Shown here: piece by piece, positions 1-7,831 of the stretch
How positions within the stretch are numbered: position 1 is the first letter of the stretch
Layout: every line of letters starts with the position of its first letter
NCBI GenBank assembly: GCA_965372135.1
Contig: CBDVBD010000006.1
Location: forward strand, 1 to 44,607
DNA: 44,607 nucleotides
Origin: CBDVBD01 sp965372135
Lineage (GTDB): Bacteria > Electryoneota > RPQS01 > CBDVBD01
Direction of reading: 5' to 3'
Notes under the pieces: generated by a model
Database searches by the model: none
What the model was told of the DNA's origin: nothing
The model's input: only the letters and a program-made list of their open reading frames with translations
Translations under genes and position numbers: made by a program

Positions 1-417
1 GGTGTAGTTCTCGTCACCGTCGGGGGTCATCAGCCCGGAAATCATGGCGCCGTTCACCGGTTCGGGTGGGTAGGTCAAGGGGACGTTGAGCATGACGGTA
101 GTGCGACCGTGACGGTTCAGCAGGTGCCATAGGCGGGGCATCCGCACCGACCGGGACGATATCAGAGGACGGTTCCGGTCGCGTTTAGGTGATTCACGGA
201 AGTCCAGGATGCTGTGGCGGCCGGGTTCCACCCCAGAGCAACAGCTCGCCCACGCCGGCGGGGTAGTGGCGGGTACGGTGGACGCCAGTTCTCCCCAGGC
301 TGCGGTATCACGCAGGGTGCGGAGGTTGGGCATTATCCCTTCCTCCATCCAGGGATCAAGCAAGGGGAACGCGGCGCCGTCCAGTCCCAGTAATATTATT
401 TTGTTTTTGTTCGTCAT
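1..417 (-). CDS. Alkaline phosphatase superfamily (type I phosphodiesterase/nucleotide pyrophosphatase) protein, N-terminal part
   Basis: The gene starts at ATG 415-417 and runs off the left edge of the window, so only the first 139 codons are seen. It begins directly with the catalytic domain, with no signal peptide or membrane helix. The first metal-binding aspartate lies in LLGLDG (D13). The nucleophile position is the second Thr of TTPPAW (about T52), which aligns with the nucleophilic Thr of nucleotide pyrophosphatases. The segment YPPEPVNG (about residues 121-128) recurs as YPAEPVNG or a close variant in the membrane-bound paralogs at 7832-16936, so this is a soluble relative of that family. 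Family members hydrolyse or transfer phosphodiester groups; the substrate cannot be read from sequence. It lies upstream of nothing else visible and is separated from the next gene by a hairpin-repeat island. Confidence 0.85.
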   Translation of the reverse strand, partial: MTNKNKIILLGLDGAAFPLLDPWMEEGIMPNLRTLRDTAAWGELASTVPATTPPAWASCCSGVEPGRHSILDFRESPKRDRNRPLISSRSVRMPRLWHLLNRHGRTTVMLNVPLTYPPEPVNGAMISGLMTPDGDENYT

Positions 418-428
418 GATGTTTTTTT

Positions 429-576
429 CTGCAGGGTGGGGAATCGTGATTCGTTGACACCCTGCAGCACATTAATCCGCCAGATGGCATACACGGGACA
501 CCAAGCTCAGTCGATCCTCATGACTGAAGCAAGCTTCAGTCCATTAAAGCGCAAGCAAGCTTGCGCACTCCAAAGT
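429..576. repeat. Hairpin-repeat island A
   Basis: Three hairpins stand in the gap between two phosphatase genes. At 429-467 CTGCAGGGTG pairs with CACCCTGCAG around an inner palindrome GAATCGTGATTC, followed by CAC. At 523-540 ACTGAAGC and GCTTCAGT flank AA. At 549-566 GCGCAAGC and GCTTGCGC flank AA and are followed by the tail ACTCCAAAGT (567-576). The same modules recur at 3722-4121 and 18523-18865. They code for nothing convincing. They could act as mobile REP-like elements or as mRNA 3'-end hairpins; neither is shown. Confidence 0.85.
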
Positions 577-620
577 CATCTCCCGGTCATCAAGCTGACC
601 GGGGCACGACAAGTCGGCCC

Positions 621-2606
621 CTACGATACGAAGTTGGTGCCGACCATCTCTTGTGTGGGTGCGATGCCGAATATATCGAGGATGGTGGGCGCCATGTCAA
701 TGATGGCGGGTGACCCGCCGGGTAGTTTCCAGTTAGTGAGCAAGATTCCGTTAGTGTCGGCGACATCGGATGCGGAATGGTCGCCGGACCAAGCGTCTTG
801 ATTGTCTTCCAACAGGTCGGCACCGAACCCTCCTAACAGGGTTTTGACCGAGCTGCGGTAGCCGTCGGCGTATCCCAACTGCAGGTCGGGGGCATTGGCT
901 TTGGCGACACCGCTGAATACGTCGGTGCCGAAGTATATTTCGCGGAAGACACGTGTGCCATTTTCGGGATCGGTGACATCTTTAAGTTGGTCACGAATTT
1001 GAGCAGATAATGTTTGGGATTCCTGGGCGGATACGGTACCCATGCGTTCGCGACCTTTGAGGTTCAGATACAACGCACCGGTGCCCAGGGCATACATTTT
1101 GGTTTTCCGCCAATCGACATTGGGGTAGAAGCTGTCTTCCGGGATCGGATCGGGTAAGGTGCCTGACGGCACTCCCTTGAATGTCATGAGTCCTTGTTTC
1201 ACCAGCCAGGTGTTCAGGTGGAACCCACGCCGGAAATTGTGGAATCCGTGGTCGTACATCACGATCAATCGGGTGTCGCTGCCGATACGCTTTATGACAT
1301 GACCGACGACGGCGTCCATACGTTGATATATGGTCTTTAATGGCTGCCCCAACCGTTCCACGTCCGCTGGGTTGTGGCGGGCATGTTGGGAATCCAGGTA
1401 GCGGTAGAACATGTGTGCGCCACGGTCGGTGGCGGTAAATACCGACATTAACAGGTCCCAGTCTTGGACGTCCATTTGGGACAACAGGAGGCGCTCCCTG
1501 AAATCCATAGTTTCCAGGATTTGCTTCAGGAACTGATCGTCGGGCAGGATTCCGACATCTACGGCTGAGGTGTCGTGTATCCAGCCCACGGTGGAATAGT
1601 CGCCAAGCTGCCTTAAGATGTCCCCAGCGAAATGTTCAGGGCTGCTGGCAGGGACGAATTGATGGGCTGGATGGGTGCCGATGGGTGTCAGGTACACTCG
1701 GATATCGGGATGGGATTCCAACACCAGGAACCGCCCAGCGCCGATGATCGACCATAAGCCGGCGGCTGAGAATTTGAATTTCGTCCAGGGGCTCCAGGCG
1801 CCATCCGGAACATCCCATTGCTGGTCGGATACGGTGATGCGAACCCCGCGGTCGATGCGTTCGAATCGAACCGGTATTTCCAGATAACGGTGGTCATCGG
1901 ACCCCAGGGGTGGTCCGGGGATGACGCTTTCGGCGTGGTGGTTATCGATACTGAGCGGGAACAGCCGTCCACCGGATACGGCGGTTTCTTCGGGCTCGGA
2001 ACGGTCGGACCCGTAGTAGAAGAAGGTGCTGTTGGTACCGCGGAGGTCAGGGGTTCCCAAGCCGGTGAGACACCGTCCACCCGGTAAGGTTACCGGTGGA
2101 AAGGTGTAGGGGATGTGCAGGGCGTTGACTCGGACACCCTGTCGGGCTGCGGTAAGCCAGAAGGTTTCACCTCGGCGGAGGTTTTGTGCCTGTAATTGAC
2201 CGCCGGGTAACAATCCAAGCCTTGCTTTGGGGAATTCGATCGTGTTTAGGGCGAAATCCGGCATGTGAGTCAAGGGGTCACGTTTGATGAAGTCGAAGAT
2301 GCCGTGACCGCCGGGATTCATGCCGGTGGCGAATGACGACCATGCAACGGGAGACTGGGGAGGGTTGGTGCTGCCCAAGTGAGTGTAGGAACCGATGTTG
2401 GACAAGGACTGCAAGTTAGGCAGGGCACCTTCCGACATCCACTGCTCGAACAGCCGAGGTTCCACGCCGTCGAATCCGAGTAATATTATCTTCGCTTCTT
2501 TCGGAGGGCGTTGGCGGGCGGGTTTTTCGGAACAGCCGGACTGCAGCCACAGCGGTCCCATCACACCGGCAGTTCCCAAGGCTTTCAATACATGTCGCCG
2601 TTTCAT
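621..2606 (-). CDS. Exported alkaline phosphatase superfamily lipoprotein (type I phosphodiesterase/nucleotide pyrophosphatase-like)
   Basis: The product has 661 residues. The N-terminus has a twin-arginine-like KRRHVLKAL stretch, a hydrophobic core and a lipobox LQSGC (C25), so it is probably exported and lipid-anchored. The catalytic domain follows: metal-binding Asp in LLGFDG (D46), nucleophile position Ser85 in PPQSPVAW, and ATG(x)NPGGHGI, then a C-terminal YDHGFHNF segment that matches the family's DHG metal-binding motif. The likely reaction is phosphodiester or phosphomonoester hydrolysis, or phosphotransfer, on the cell surface. The fold matches the neighbouring 5TM paralogs, but the membrane domain is replaced by a signal sequence. 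Its start lies 91 bases past a truncated polysaccharide-export gene. The substrate is unknown. Confidence 0.85.
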   Translation of the reverse strand: MKRRHVLKALGTAGVMGPLWLQSGCSEKPARQRPPKEAKIILLGFDGVEPRLFEQWMSEGALPNLQSLSNIGSYTHLGSTNPPQSPVAWSSFATGMNPGGHGIFDFIKRDPLTHMPDFALNTIEFPKARLGLLPGGQLQAQNLRRGETFWLTAARQGVRVNALHIPYTFPPVTLPGGRCLTGLGTPDLRGTNSTFFYYGSDRSEPEETAVSGGRLFPLSIDNHHAESVIPGPPLGSDDHRYLEIPVRFERIDRGVRITVSDQQWDVPDGAWSPWTKFKFSAAGLWSIIGAGRFLVLESHPDIRVYLTPIGTHPAHQFVPASSPEHFAGDILRQLGDYSTVGWIHDTSAVDVGILPDDQFLKQILETMDFRERLLLSQMDVQDWDLLMSVFTATDRGAHMFYRYLDSQHARHNPADVERLGQPLKTIYQRMDAVVGHVIKRIGSDTRLIVMYDHGFHNFRRGFHLNTWLVKQGLMTFKGVPSGTLPDPIPEDSFYPNVDWRKTKMYALGTGALYLNLKGRERMGTVSAQESQTLSAQIRDQLKDVTDPENGTRVFREIYFGTDVFSGVAKANAPDLQLGYADGYRSSVKTLLGGFGADLLEDNQDAWSGDHSASDVADTNGILLTNWKLPGGSPAIIDMAPTILDIFGIAPTQEMVGTNFVS

Positions 2607-2697
2607 TTTACAGTCTATCTCGATATAATAATAGGTTTAAGAGTGGTGGCACCCAGGACGATGTTAAGGAATTGGCTCCATTCCGCCCATCCGGAAA

Positions 2698-2886
2698 TCA
2701 TGTAGCGGGAACGTCGGGGGGGACTACGGCTTGTTTACCAAGGTCTGGATTTCCGAACACCGACACTTCGATGGCGTCATTGTAGCGGATGTGATAGCCT
2801 TCCGAAGTACTGGATTGTGCAGACGCCGACAGGCAACCGATAAGTAGTGGCAGCAGTAGGAGTATAGCTGTACGTGTTGTGATCAT
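2698..2886 (-). pseudogene. Truncated polysaccharide export (Wza/Poly_export-type) protein, N-terminal stub
   Basis: This 62-codon frame has a clear signal peptide with a hydrophobic core and a possible lipobox (LLIGC, about C18). It then shows the opening of a polysaccharide-export domain: YHIRYNDAIEVSVFGNPDL resembles the family's usual YRIGPGDVLEISVWGEPDL opening. It stops just after the first beta strand (…VPPDVPAT), whereas full-length members continue for 150 or more residues through SLBB domains. The remainder is not found downstream. The ATG overlaps the TGA of the upstream broken radical SAM gene (ATGA at 2883-2886). I read it as a remnant left by a deletion; a functional mini-protein is unlikely. 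Confidence 0.7.
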
Positions 2887-3599
2887 GTCCCGGTATATCT
2901 CCCGGTTAGGTTGAAGCTGCTATCGATGATGGCTTGGCACAGTTCCCGGGTGCGGTTTTTGTCCACTACGAAGGTGTCGTCCTCGAAGAATACGGCTTTG
3001 GGGTTGGGGTTGAAATACCAATCGCTTTTCAAATACCGGGCGTAGATGTCCACCACATGGGGTAGTTCATCCAGGTTTTCAATTAGTTCCCAGTCGGGGT
3101 TGGAGCGGATTTCGCCGTTTTGTCGATAGGTCAGCCCTGGGATTTGATCCAGGGAACTCCCTTCTGACAGGGCGCTCACCAAATCCCGCAAGGTGTAATC
3201 ATATTCCCGGCGTGTGACGGCATCAAGCGCATCAGACGCCGTTAAGGTCTGATCCGGCAGGGCGGATATGTGGGTGCCCACCATGACCAGGAAGGCATCG
3301 GGACAGGATTTCCGATGTGCATTTACTACATCTAAGTTGTTGTGAATGCTGGGAGTGGATGTGTCAACGGCGATGACCTGGGGTTGAAAAGAGCGTACCC
3401 GATCCAGGGTAGTTTCCAGATCGAGGTCCTGGGCTGGGGCATCCAGCAGGAGTACTTCGTGTTGTTCCTGAAGCAGCACACCGGCGGCATACGCCAGCCA
3501 GATGGGATAATAGAAGGTACCGCTTTTGGTGACGGCAGGCGACCGTTGGGGTTTTGAATAGTGCCGAAAAAACGGGGGATTTAGTAATAAGACCCTCAT
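2883..3599 (-). pseudogene. B12-binding radical SAM protein with internal deletion of the cluster motif and lost C-terminus
   Basis: The frame has 238 codons and opens with the typical MRVLLLNPPFF start and B12-binding (Rossmann-like) domain (about residues 1-140). The usual linker follows, with LPHVVDIYARYLKSDWYF. In intact relatives the next 45-50 residues carry the RGCPxxCxFC cluster motif; here the reading passes from FNPNP directly to KAVFFEDDTFVVDKNR, which normally lies after it. No CxxxCxxC motif is present, so the product cannot bind the [4Fe-4S] cluster. The C-terminus also ends early (…SFNLTGRYTGT). The junctions keep the frame. It was probably a cobalamin-dependent radical SAM enzyme of lipid or glycan modification. 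An assembly error is the main alternative. Confidence 0.7.
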
Positions 3600-4126
3600 G
3601 GTACCTCAACCACTGTTATCCCAAATACAGGCTAAGCTAATAATATAGTGAAAATCTAATAGAAAATCAAGGGTTATCCAACTAAGAGTGTGAAGGTATA
3701 CTACCTAAAATCTAGTTCAGCCTGCAGGGTGAGGAATCGAGATTCGTTGAACCGAGGTTCGCTGACACCCTGCAGCACATCAATTCTTTAGAGGTGTGAT
3801 TCCGTCAGATGCCGGATTGGATTATTCACTGTAAGTGAGGGTATCATGTTGCACATAGAAGGGTAAACCGCTGAAGCGGTTAGGTACTATTTATGTCAAT
3901 CGATTACACCCGAATAAATTCGGGTGCTATTACAAGAATACCTGCAGGGTGAGGACACCCTGCAGCACATAGGTGGGGGCACTTGACAACACGTCATTGA
4001 GTGCGCCCTTAAGGGCGCTTGCGGCAGCAAGCTACCGCACTCCAAAGTTTTGAACCCAACCAACATGACTGAAGCAAGCTTCAGTCCATTAAAGCGCAAG
4101 CTTGCTTGCGCACTCCAAAGTTAAAC
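3600..4126. repeat. Hairpin-repeat island B (527-base gap)
   Basis: No gene is visible in this gap. Its right part is a row of hairpins: 3722-3775 (CTGCAGGGTG/CACCCTGCAG with inner GAATCGAGATTC), 3866-3881 (AACCGC-TGAA-GCGGTT), 3907-3926 (CACCCGAAT/ATTCGGGTG), 3942-3965 (CTGCAGGGTG/CACCCTGCAG, short loop), 4003-4018 (GCGCCCTTAAGGGCGC), 4021-4048 (GCGGCAGC-AA-GCTACCGC plus ACTCCAAAGT), 4068-4085 (ACTGAAGC-AA-GCTTCAGT) and 4094-4121 (GCGCAAGC-TT-GCTTGCGC plus ACTCCAAAGT). The modules are shared with islands at 429 and 18523. The left part (3600-3720) is AT-rich and shows nothing I can name. Confidence 0.85.
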
Positions 4127-5188
4127 CTACTCTAATGTATAGGTGTTCCAGTGTTCGAGGACGGCGTCCCAGACGGTGTCGACATCCAATCCATCGATGC
4201 ATTGGGGGTCAGTACACCCGGGGAAGATACCGTGGGAATAACAGGGACGACATTGCATGTGATGGAACACCGGTCGGAACCGGAGGTCGTTGGGAAGCAA
4301 AGTGTCCGGGTCGGTGGGTCCGAAGATGGCGATGGTAGGGGTATTGGCGGCGACCGCCAAGTGCATGGTAGCGGTATCGTGGGTGATGCATAGGGCTGAT
4401 TGGCGGATAACCTCCGCCGAGCCCGCCAGTGATAATTGCCCAACGCCTTCTGACAGCACGCTGTTGTTGTTGATGGTGATGTCACGGGCGATGTAGAAGT
4501 CGGCGGAACCGCCGAGCAGGATGGGAGTGCCCATGTCGGGGGTAATTCGAGCGGCAAGTTCCGCCCATCGATCCGCGTGCCATTGTTTTTCGGGTACGGA
4601 TTGACGGGGGTTCATGCCACCGCCGGGGCACAGCGCAATCCAGGGTTTGGGGGAGTCGTGAATGATGCGCTGGACTTCATCGGCGGTTTCAGGTGGGATG
4701 GTCATCTCCAGATGTAACCCCTGGGGTTCACCGCCGGTTTTTCGCACCAAGTCTAAGTATCGATCGGGACCATAGCGACGGTCGTCGGGGTCCCAGGGGA
4801 TACCGTGGGTCAACGTGTGCTGGGATCCCAGGTGGTGGAATCCGATGCGATCCGGGATGCCTGCCATTTGGATTAGGCGGTGTACTTCCGGTGCCGGTTG
4901 GAAGATATAGGCTCGATCGTATTGTTCGGAACGCAGCCGCCACAGCAGTTTTGCCAGTTTGACAATTCGGCGTTGGAACAGGTCGTGGTCATCGACGGTG
5001 ATAAGGTCGCGCAGGTAGGGGCTGTCTTTTATGGCTTGGTGCGACCAGCGACCGGTGAAGTACCCGAAGCGCGCCTGGGGGAATTGGTGGTGAAGGGCAC
5101 GGAGCGCCGGGGTGGTCATCAGCACATCACCGATGGCGTGGGTTTTTACTATCAATATGTTCTGGGGATCAGTCTGTCGGCGCGGCAT
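4127..5188 (-). CDS. Glycosyltransferase family 9 (heptosyltransferase-like)
   Basis: The product has 353 residues, the usual length for LPS heptosyltransferases. The N-terminal domain opens with ILIVKTHAIGDVLMTTPALRA (about residues 11-31), the classic GT9 start. The C-terminal half has ALCPGGGMNPRQSVPEKQW, the nucleotide-sugar-binding PG(A/G)xxxxKxW-type segment, and ITHDTATMHLA…TPTIAIFGPTDP, the family signature for donor binding. A Cys-rich CRPCYSHGIFPGCTDPQC stretch near the C-terminus is common in bacterial GT9 proteins. It likely adds a heptose or other sugar to lipid A core or a surface glycan at the cytoplasmic face. It is followed on its strand by repeat island B and preceded by a chimeric GT2 fragment. 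Confidence 0.88.
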   Translation of the reverse strand: MPRRQTDPQNILIVKTHAIGDVLMTTPALRALHHQFPQARFGYFTGRWSHQAIKDSPYLRDLITVDDHDLFQRRIVKLAKLLWRLRSEQYDRAYIFQPAPEVHRLIQMAGIPDRIGFHHLGSQHTLTHGIPWDPDDRRYGPDRYLDLVRKTGGEPQGLHLEMTIPPETADEVQRIIHDSPKPWIALCPGGGMNPRQSVPEKQWHADRWAELAARITPDMGTPILLGGSADFYIARDITINNNSVLSEGVGQLSLAGSAEVIRQSALCITHDTATMHLAVAANTPTIAIFGPTDPDTLLPNDLRFRPVFHHMQCRPCYSHGIFPGCTDPQCIDGLDVDTVWDAVLEHWNTYTLE

Positions 5189-5243
5189 GGGTGACGTCCG
5201 GACGAATTTGTAATTTTATTCCTGCGGTCAGGAAGGATTTTTT

Positions 5244-5552
5244 CTACTGCCATTGCCCATTGTCCATGGGCTTGATAAGGTTTTTCAGCCAGCTTATGAC
5301 CAAGCGGATCGTGAGCAACGACCCGAGCAGCAGCCGGTGGAGGAACAGGGTTCCAGCACCATAATTTTTCTTTAAGAATATGTGTTTGCCTTTGTAGTAT
5401 TCAATGATGACTTTGCTGCCCCACATTTGGGATACGGTTTGCCCTCCGTAGTGGATGATTTGGGCTTGGGGGACGAAATACATTTTCCAGCCGGCTTTTT
5501 TGATTTGGAAGCACCGGTCATGGGTTGGGGGATTGGTTAGTAATATTTTCAT
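5244..5552 (-). pseudogene. Chimeric remnant: radical SAM-type start joined to the C-terminus of a GT2 glycosyltransferase
   Basis: The frame has 102 codons. The first 11 residues (MKILLTNPPTH) match the start of B12-binding radical SAM proteins, like MRVLLLNPPFF at 3599 and MKILVLNPAS at 11168. From about residue 12 on (DRCFQIKKAGWKMYFVPQA, then IIHYGGQTVS) the sequence matches the C-terminal end of rhamnosyltransferase-like GT2 enzymes, where D(L)CxRIKKAGWK and HxGGxS belong to the catalytic domain. The rest is a basic amphipathic or membrane-associated tail. The GT2 nucleotide-binding N-terminus is absent. The simplest reading is a deletion that fused two neighbouring genes in frame. It starts 8 bases after the stop of the GT2 gene at 5561. 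Confidence 0.65.
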
Positions 5553-5560
5553 TCGCCGGG

Positions 5561-6343
5561 TCAGGAGTTGTAGTATCCTTTCCAGGCATTAATGCGAATG
5601 CGGAACAGGTCCTTAAGCATTTGGAATCCGTGCTTGATTATTTTCACTCTGGTTTCAGGGTCATTGCACCAGCGGATGGGGATTTCGGCAATGCGGTATC
5701 CCAGTTTTCGGGCAACGAATAGTACTTCCACATCGAAGGCGAAGCCGTTCACCCGGGTGGCTCGGTTAAAGACATCCTCGACCACCTGGCGGCGGAACAG
5801 CTTGAATCCACATTGGGTGTCTTCGATGCCTTTGAACAGCAGGATTTGGATGATGTCGTTGTAGATGTAGCCTAAGGGTTCCCGGTAGATGGGTTGGTGT
5901 TTTTCGATTTGGCTGGTTTTCAGGGCACGGGAACCGATGGCAATGTCGCAATGACCATCTCTCACTAAGGGTATCAGCTTGTCTAATTCGTCCATTGGGG
6001 CTGATAGGTCGGCATCCATCATCAATACTAAATGTCCTTCTGCGGCTAACATGCCACGGCGCACCGAGAATCCTTTCCCGGAATTTCGTTCATTGGTAAT
6101 TACGGACAGACCGGTGATTTGATTTTGCAGGTTTTGGACTGTCTGGGTAGTGTTGTCCTCACTGCCGTCGTCCACCACCAGGATTTCATAGGACAGATTT
6201 TGCGAAACAAGATGTTCCTGGACAGCACGTATGGTTTTCGGTAATCGATGGGATTCATTATATGCAGGGATAACCACCGAAATATCCGGATTAGTGTTCA
6301 CGAGGGAGCTTTCCTGTTCTTTTCCTGAATTATCCGATACCAT
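5561..6343 (-). CDS. GT2 glycosyltransferase, polyprenyl/dolichyl-phosphate glucosyltransferase (ALG5)-like
   Basis: The product has 260 residues and appears complete. Motifs in order are SVVIPAYNE, EILVVDDGSEDNT, NSGKGFSVRRGML and MMDADLSAP (the DxD metal site), followed by TQCGFKLFRR and FAFDVEVLFVARK. These are the hallmarks of the DPM/ALG5 branch of GT2. Such enzymes put a sugar from a nucleotide donor onto a polyprenyl phosphate on the cytoplasmic side. The ATG at 6343 overlaps the end of the broken GT39 gene by 14 bases, so the two were once a donor-maker plus transferase pair. With the GT39 partner broken, this enzyme may now serve another transferase such as the one at 19267. There is no C-terminal membrane domain. 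Confidence 0.88.
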   Translation of the reverse strand: MVSDNSGKEQESSLVNTNPDISVVIPAYNESHRLPKTIRAVQEHLVSQNLSYEILVVDDGSEDNTTQTVQNLQNQITGLSVITNERNSGKGFSVRRGMLAAEGHLVLMMDADLSAPMDELDKLIPLVRDGHCDIAIGSRALKTSQIEKHQPIYREPLGYIYNDIIQILLFKGIEDTQCGFKLFRRQVVEDVFNRATRVNGFAFDVEVLFVARKLGYRIAEIPIRWCNDPETRVKIIKHGFQMLKDLFRIRINAWKGYYNS

Positions 6344-7789
6344 GAATGGTTTCTCTAATGTTATGTAGAATTGGACCTCCGAAGGTCATAAGGAGTACAT
6401 TTACCAGTACTACCCCTCCAATAACTGCCCAGGGGACCCAAGGTTTCCCGGGACGGCGGAATAATGCGACGGCGGCGGCGGAAGCGAAAATCAGTCCAAT
6501 GGTTTCCACTGGGAGGCGATACCTTTCCAAATGTATAAATAATGCAGAGATCATCCATGTGGCGATGATAGTTACATAGAGCAGCATGAAGCGTCGTCGC
6601 TGCGGGAATGACAGTATGATTCACCACACCATGAAGGGAGCCATAATTCCATAGGCAAGATTGTAGGAACGGTAACGGTGAATCAGGTCAGGATCATGGT
6701 GCGGATCCCAGTATTTGATAGTATTTTCGATTATTCGGACTGCAGTTCTGGTTGGGAATCGCACCATTGAAGTTAGGGATTCCGCAATGAGCCGTCGATC
6801 GACTTGGAACTCGTTTAGTCCGTCAAAACTGCGTATATACCGTTCTTCTTCAGGTCCCAATCGTAACAAGTAGCCACGAACGGTTTGTGCTAAGTATGGG
6901 CGGAGCACATCGACAGGATCTTCACCGCTATCGATGCGTTTTTTAGTGATGGTGTAGATCCGATGAAATTTTTCCTGGATATCTTTACGGCTGTCCATAG
7001 TGCCGTCGGGTGGCAGGAGATTGTATCGCTGCCAGATATGCATGCCACTATTGGTGGCAATCCATGACCATTCCCCGAAGAGGTTATAATTGCGGAGACA
7101 CCAGGGTAATATTACCAATATTGCCATAAGCAGAAATACGCTGTATCTCAGAAGGTGCCGCCATCGTTCTTTGCCACCGTCTATCAGGAGGAACAGAAGC
7201 CAAAGGACAAACACCGGGACGACATTGGTTCGGGTTAGCAAAGTCAATCCCATGAATATACCCCCCCAGATGATCAGGTTCCATCCGCCCCGGACAAGGT
7301 TGGAAAAGCGGGTCCAGCAAAGCAAAGTCAGCAGTAAAAGAAGGTTGAATACGGTTTCAGACATGAAGGAGGCGGAAAAGATCACCAGAGAAGGATATAC
7401 GACAGCGATCGATGCTGCTAACAGTGCTGCCAGAGGTTCCACGTATTGTCTTGCCAACACAAATAATATGGGGGGGATTAGGGATCCAAGTAACATCATG
7501 AAAATTTGTACTGTGATCGGGCTTGGCCCGGTGATTTGGTACACTCCGGCAATCAGGAAGGGCAACAGGGGATTCCGGAAGGCGGTGGGTTGTCCGGGGT
7601 AATAGCTGAAACCACCGCATCGGAGATGATTTCATCCTTGATTAAGCCTTGATATGGGTTGGGCGAAATTACGCAGAATATAATCCTAACGACCAGTGAT
7701 GCCACGAACAGCCAGATTAGAATCCGCTTCCCGGGACTTCGTGTCAGGTGGTCTAATTTCCCCATGATTCCGGTTGAATTGTTGTCCAT
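6330..7789 (-). pseudogene. GT39/ArnT-type membrane glycosyltransferase, broken by a frameshift and a nonsense codon
   Basis: Three frames make up one protein. Frame 1 (7789 to about 7605) has the first membrane helix and the acidic KDEIISDA loop of this family. The reading then moves to a second frame (GFSYYPGQPTAFRNPLLPFL, about 7610 onward), which is the next family segment; several residues seem lost at the join. The second frame runs through many membrane helices to a TGA at 6621-6623. After that TGA the same frame continues with IILSFPQRRRF and two or three more helices to 6330, so the TGA is an internal nonsense codon. Other genes here end normally at TGA, so recoding is unlikely. It would have transferred sugars from polyprenyl phosphates in the periplasm. 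Confidence 0.8.
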
Positions 7790-7831
7790 TAGGTCTATTA
7801 TAAGATGTTGGCGTATTGGTTCTCGATTAGG

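Noticed and set aside
429..4121. Repeats as a CRISPR array
   Set aside because: Units are hairpins of differing stems without regular spacing, constant repeat length or unique spacers, and no cas gene is present.
6621..6623. In-frame TGA in the GT39 gene as a sign of TGA recoding (as glycine in SR1/Gracilibacteria or tryptophan elsewhere)
   Set aside because: Intact genes here end at TGA in sensible places, for example the GT2 at 5561 and the ATGA overlaps at 17803, 21707 and 35492. The same gene also has a frameshift, so it is simply broken.
7090..7602. Plus-strand frame of 170 codons opposite the GT39 pseudogene
   Set aside because: The minus-strand reading gives clear membrane helices and family segments; the plus frame is basic and featureless.
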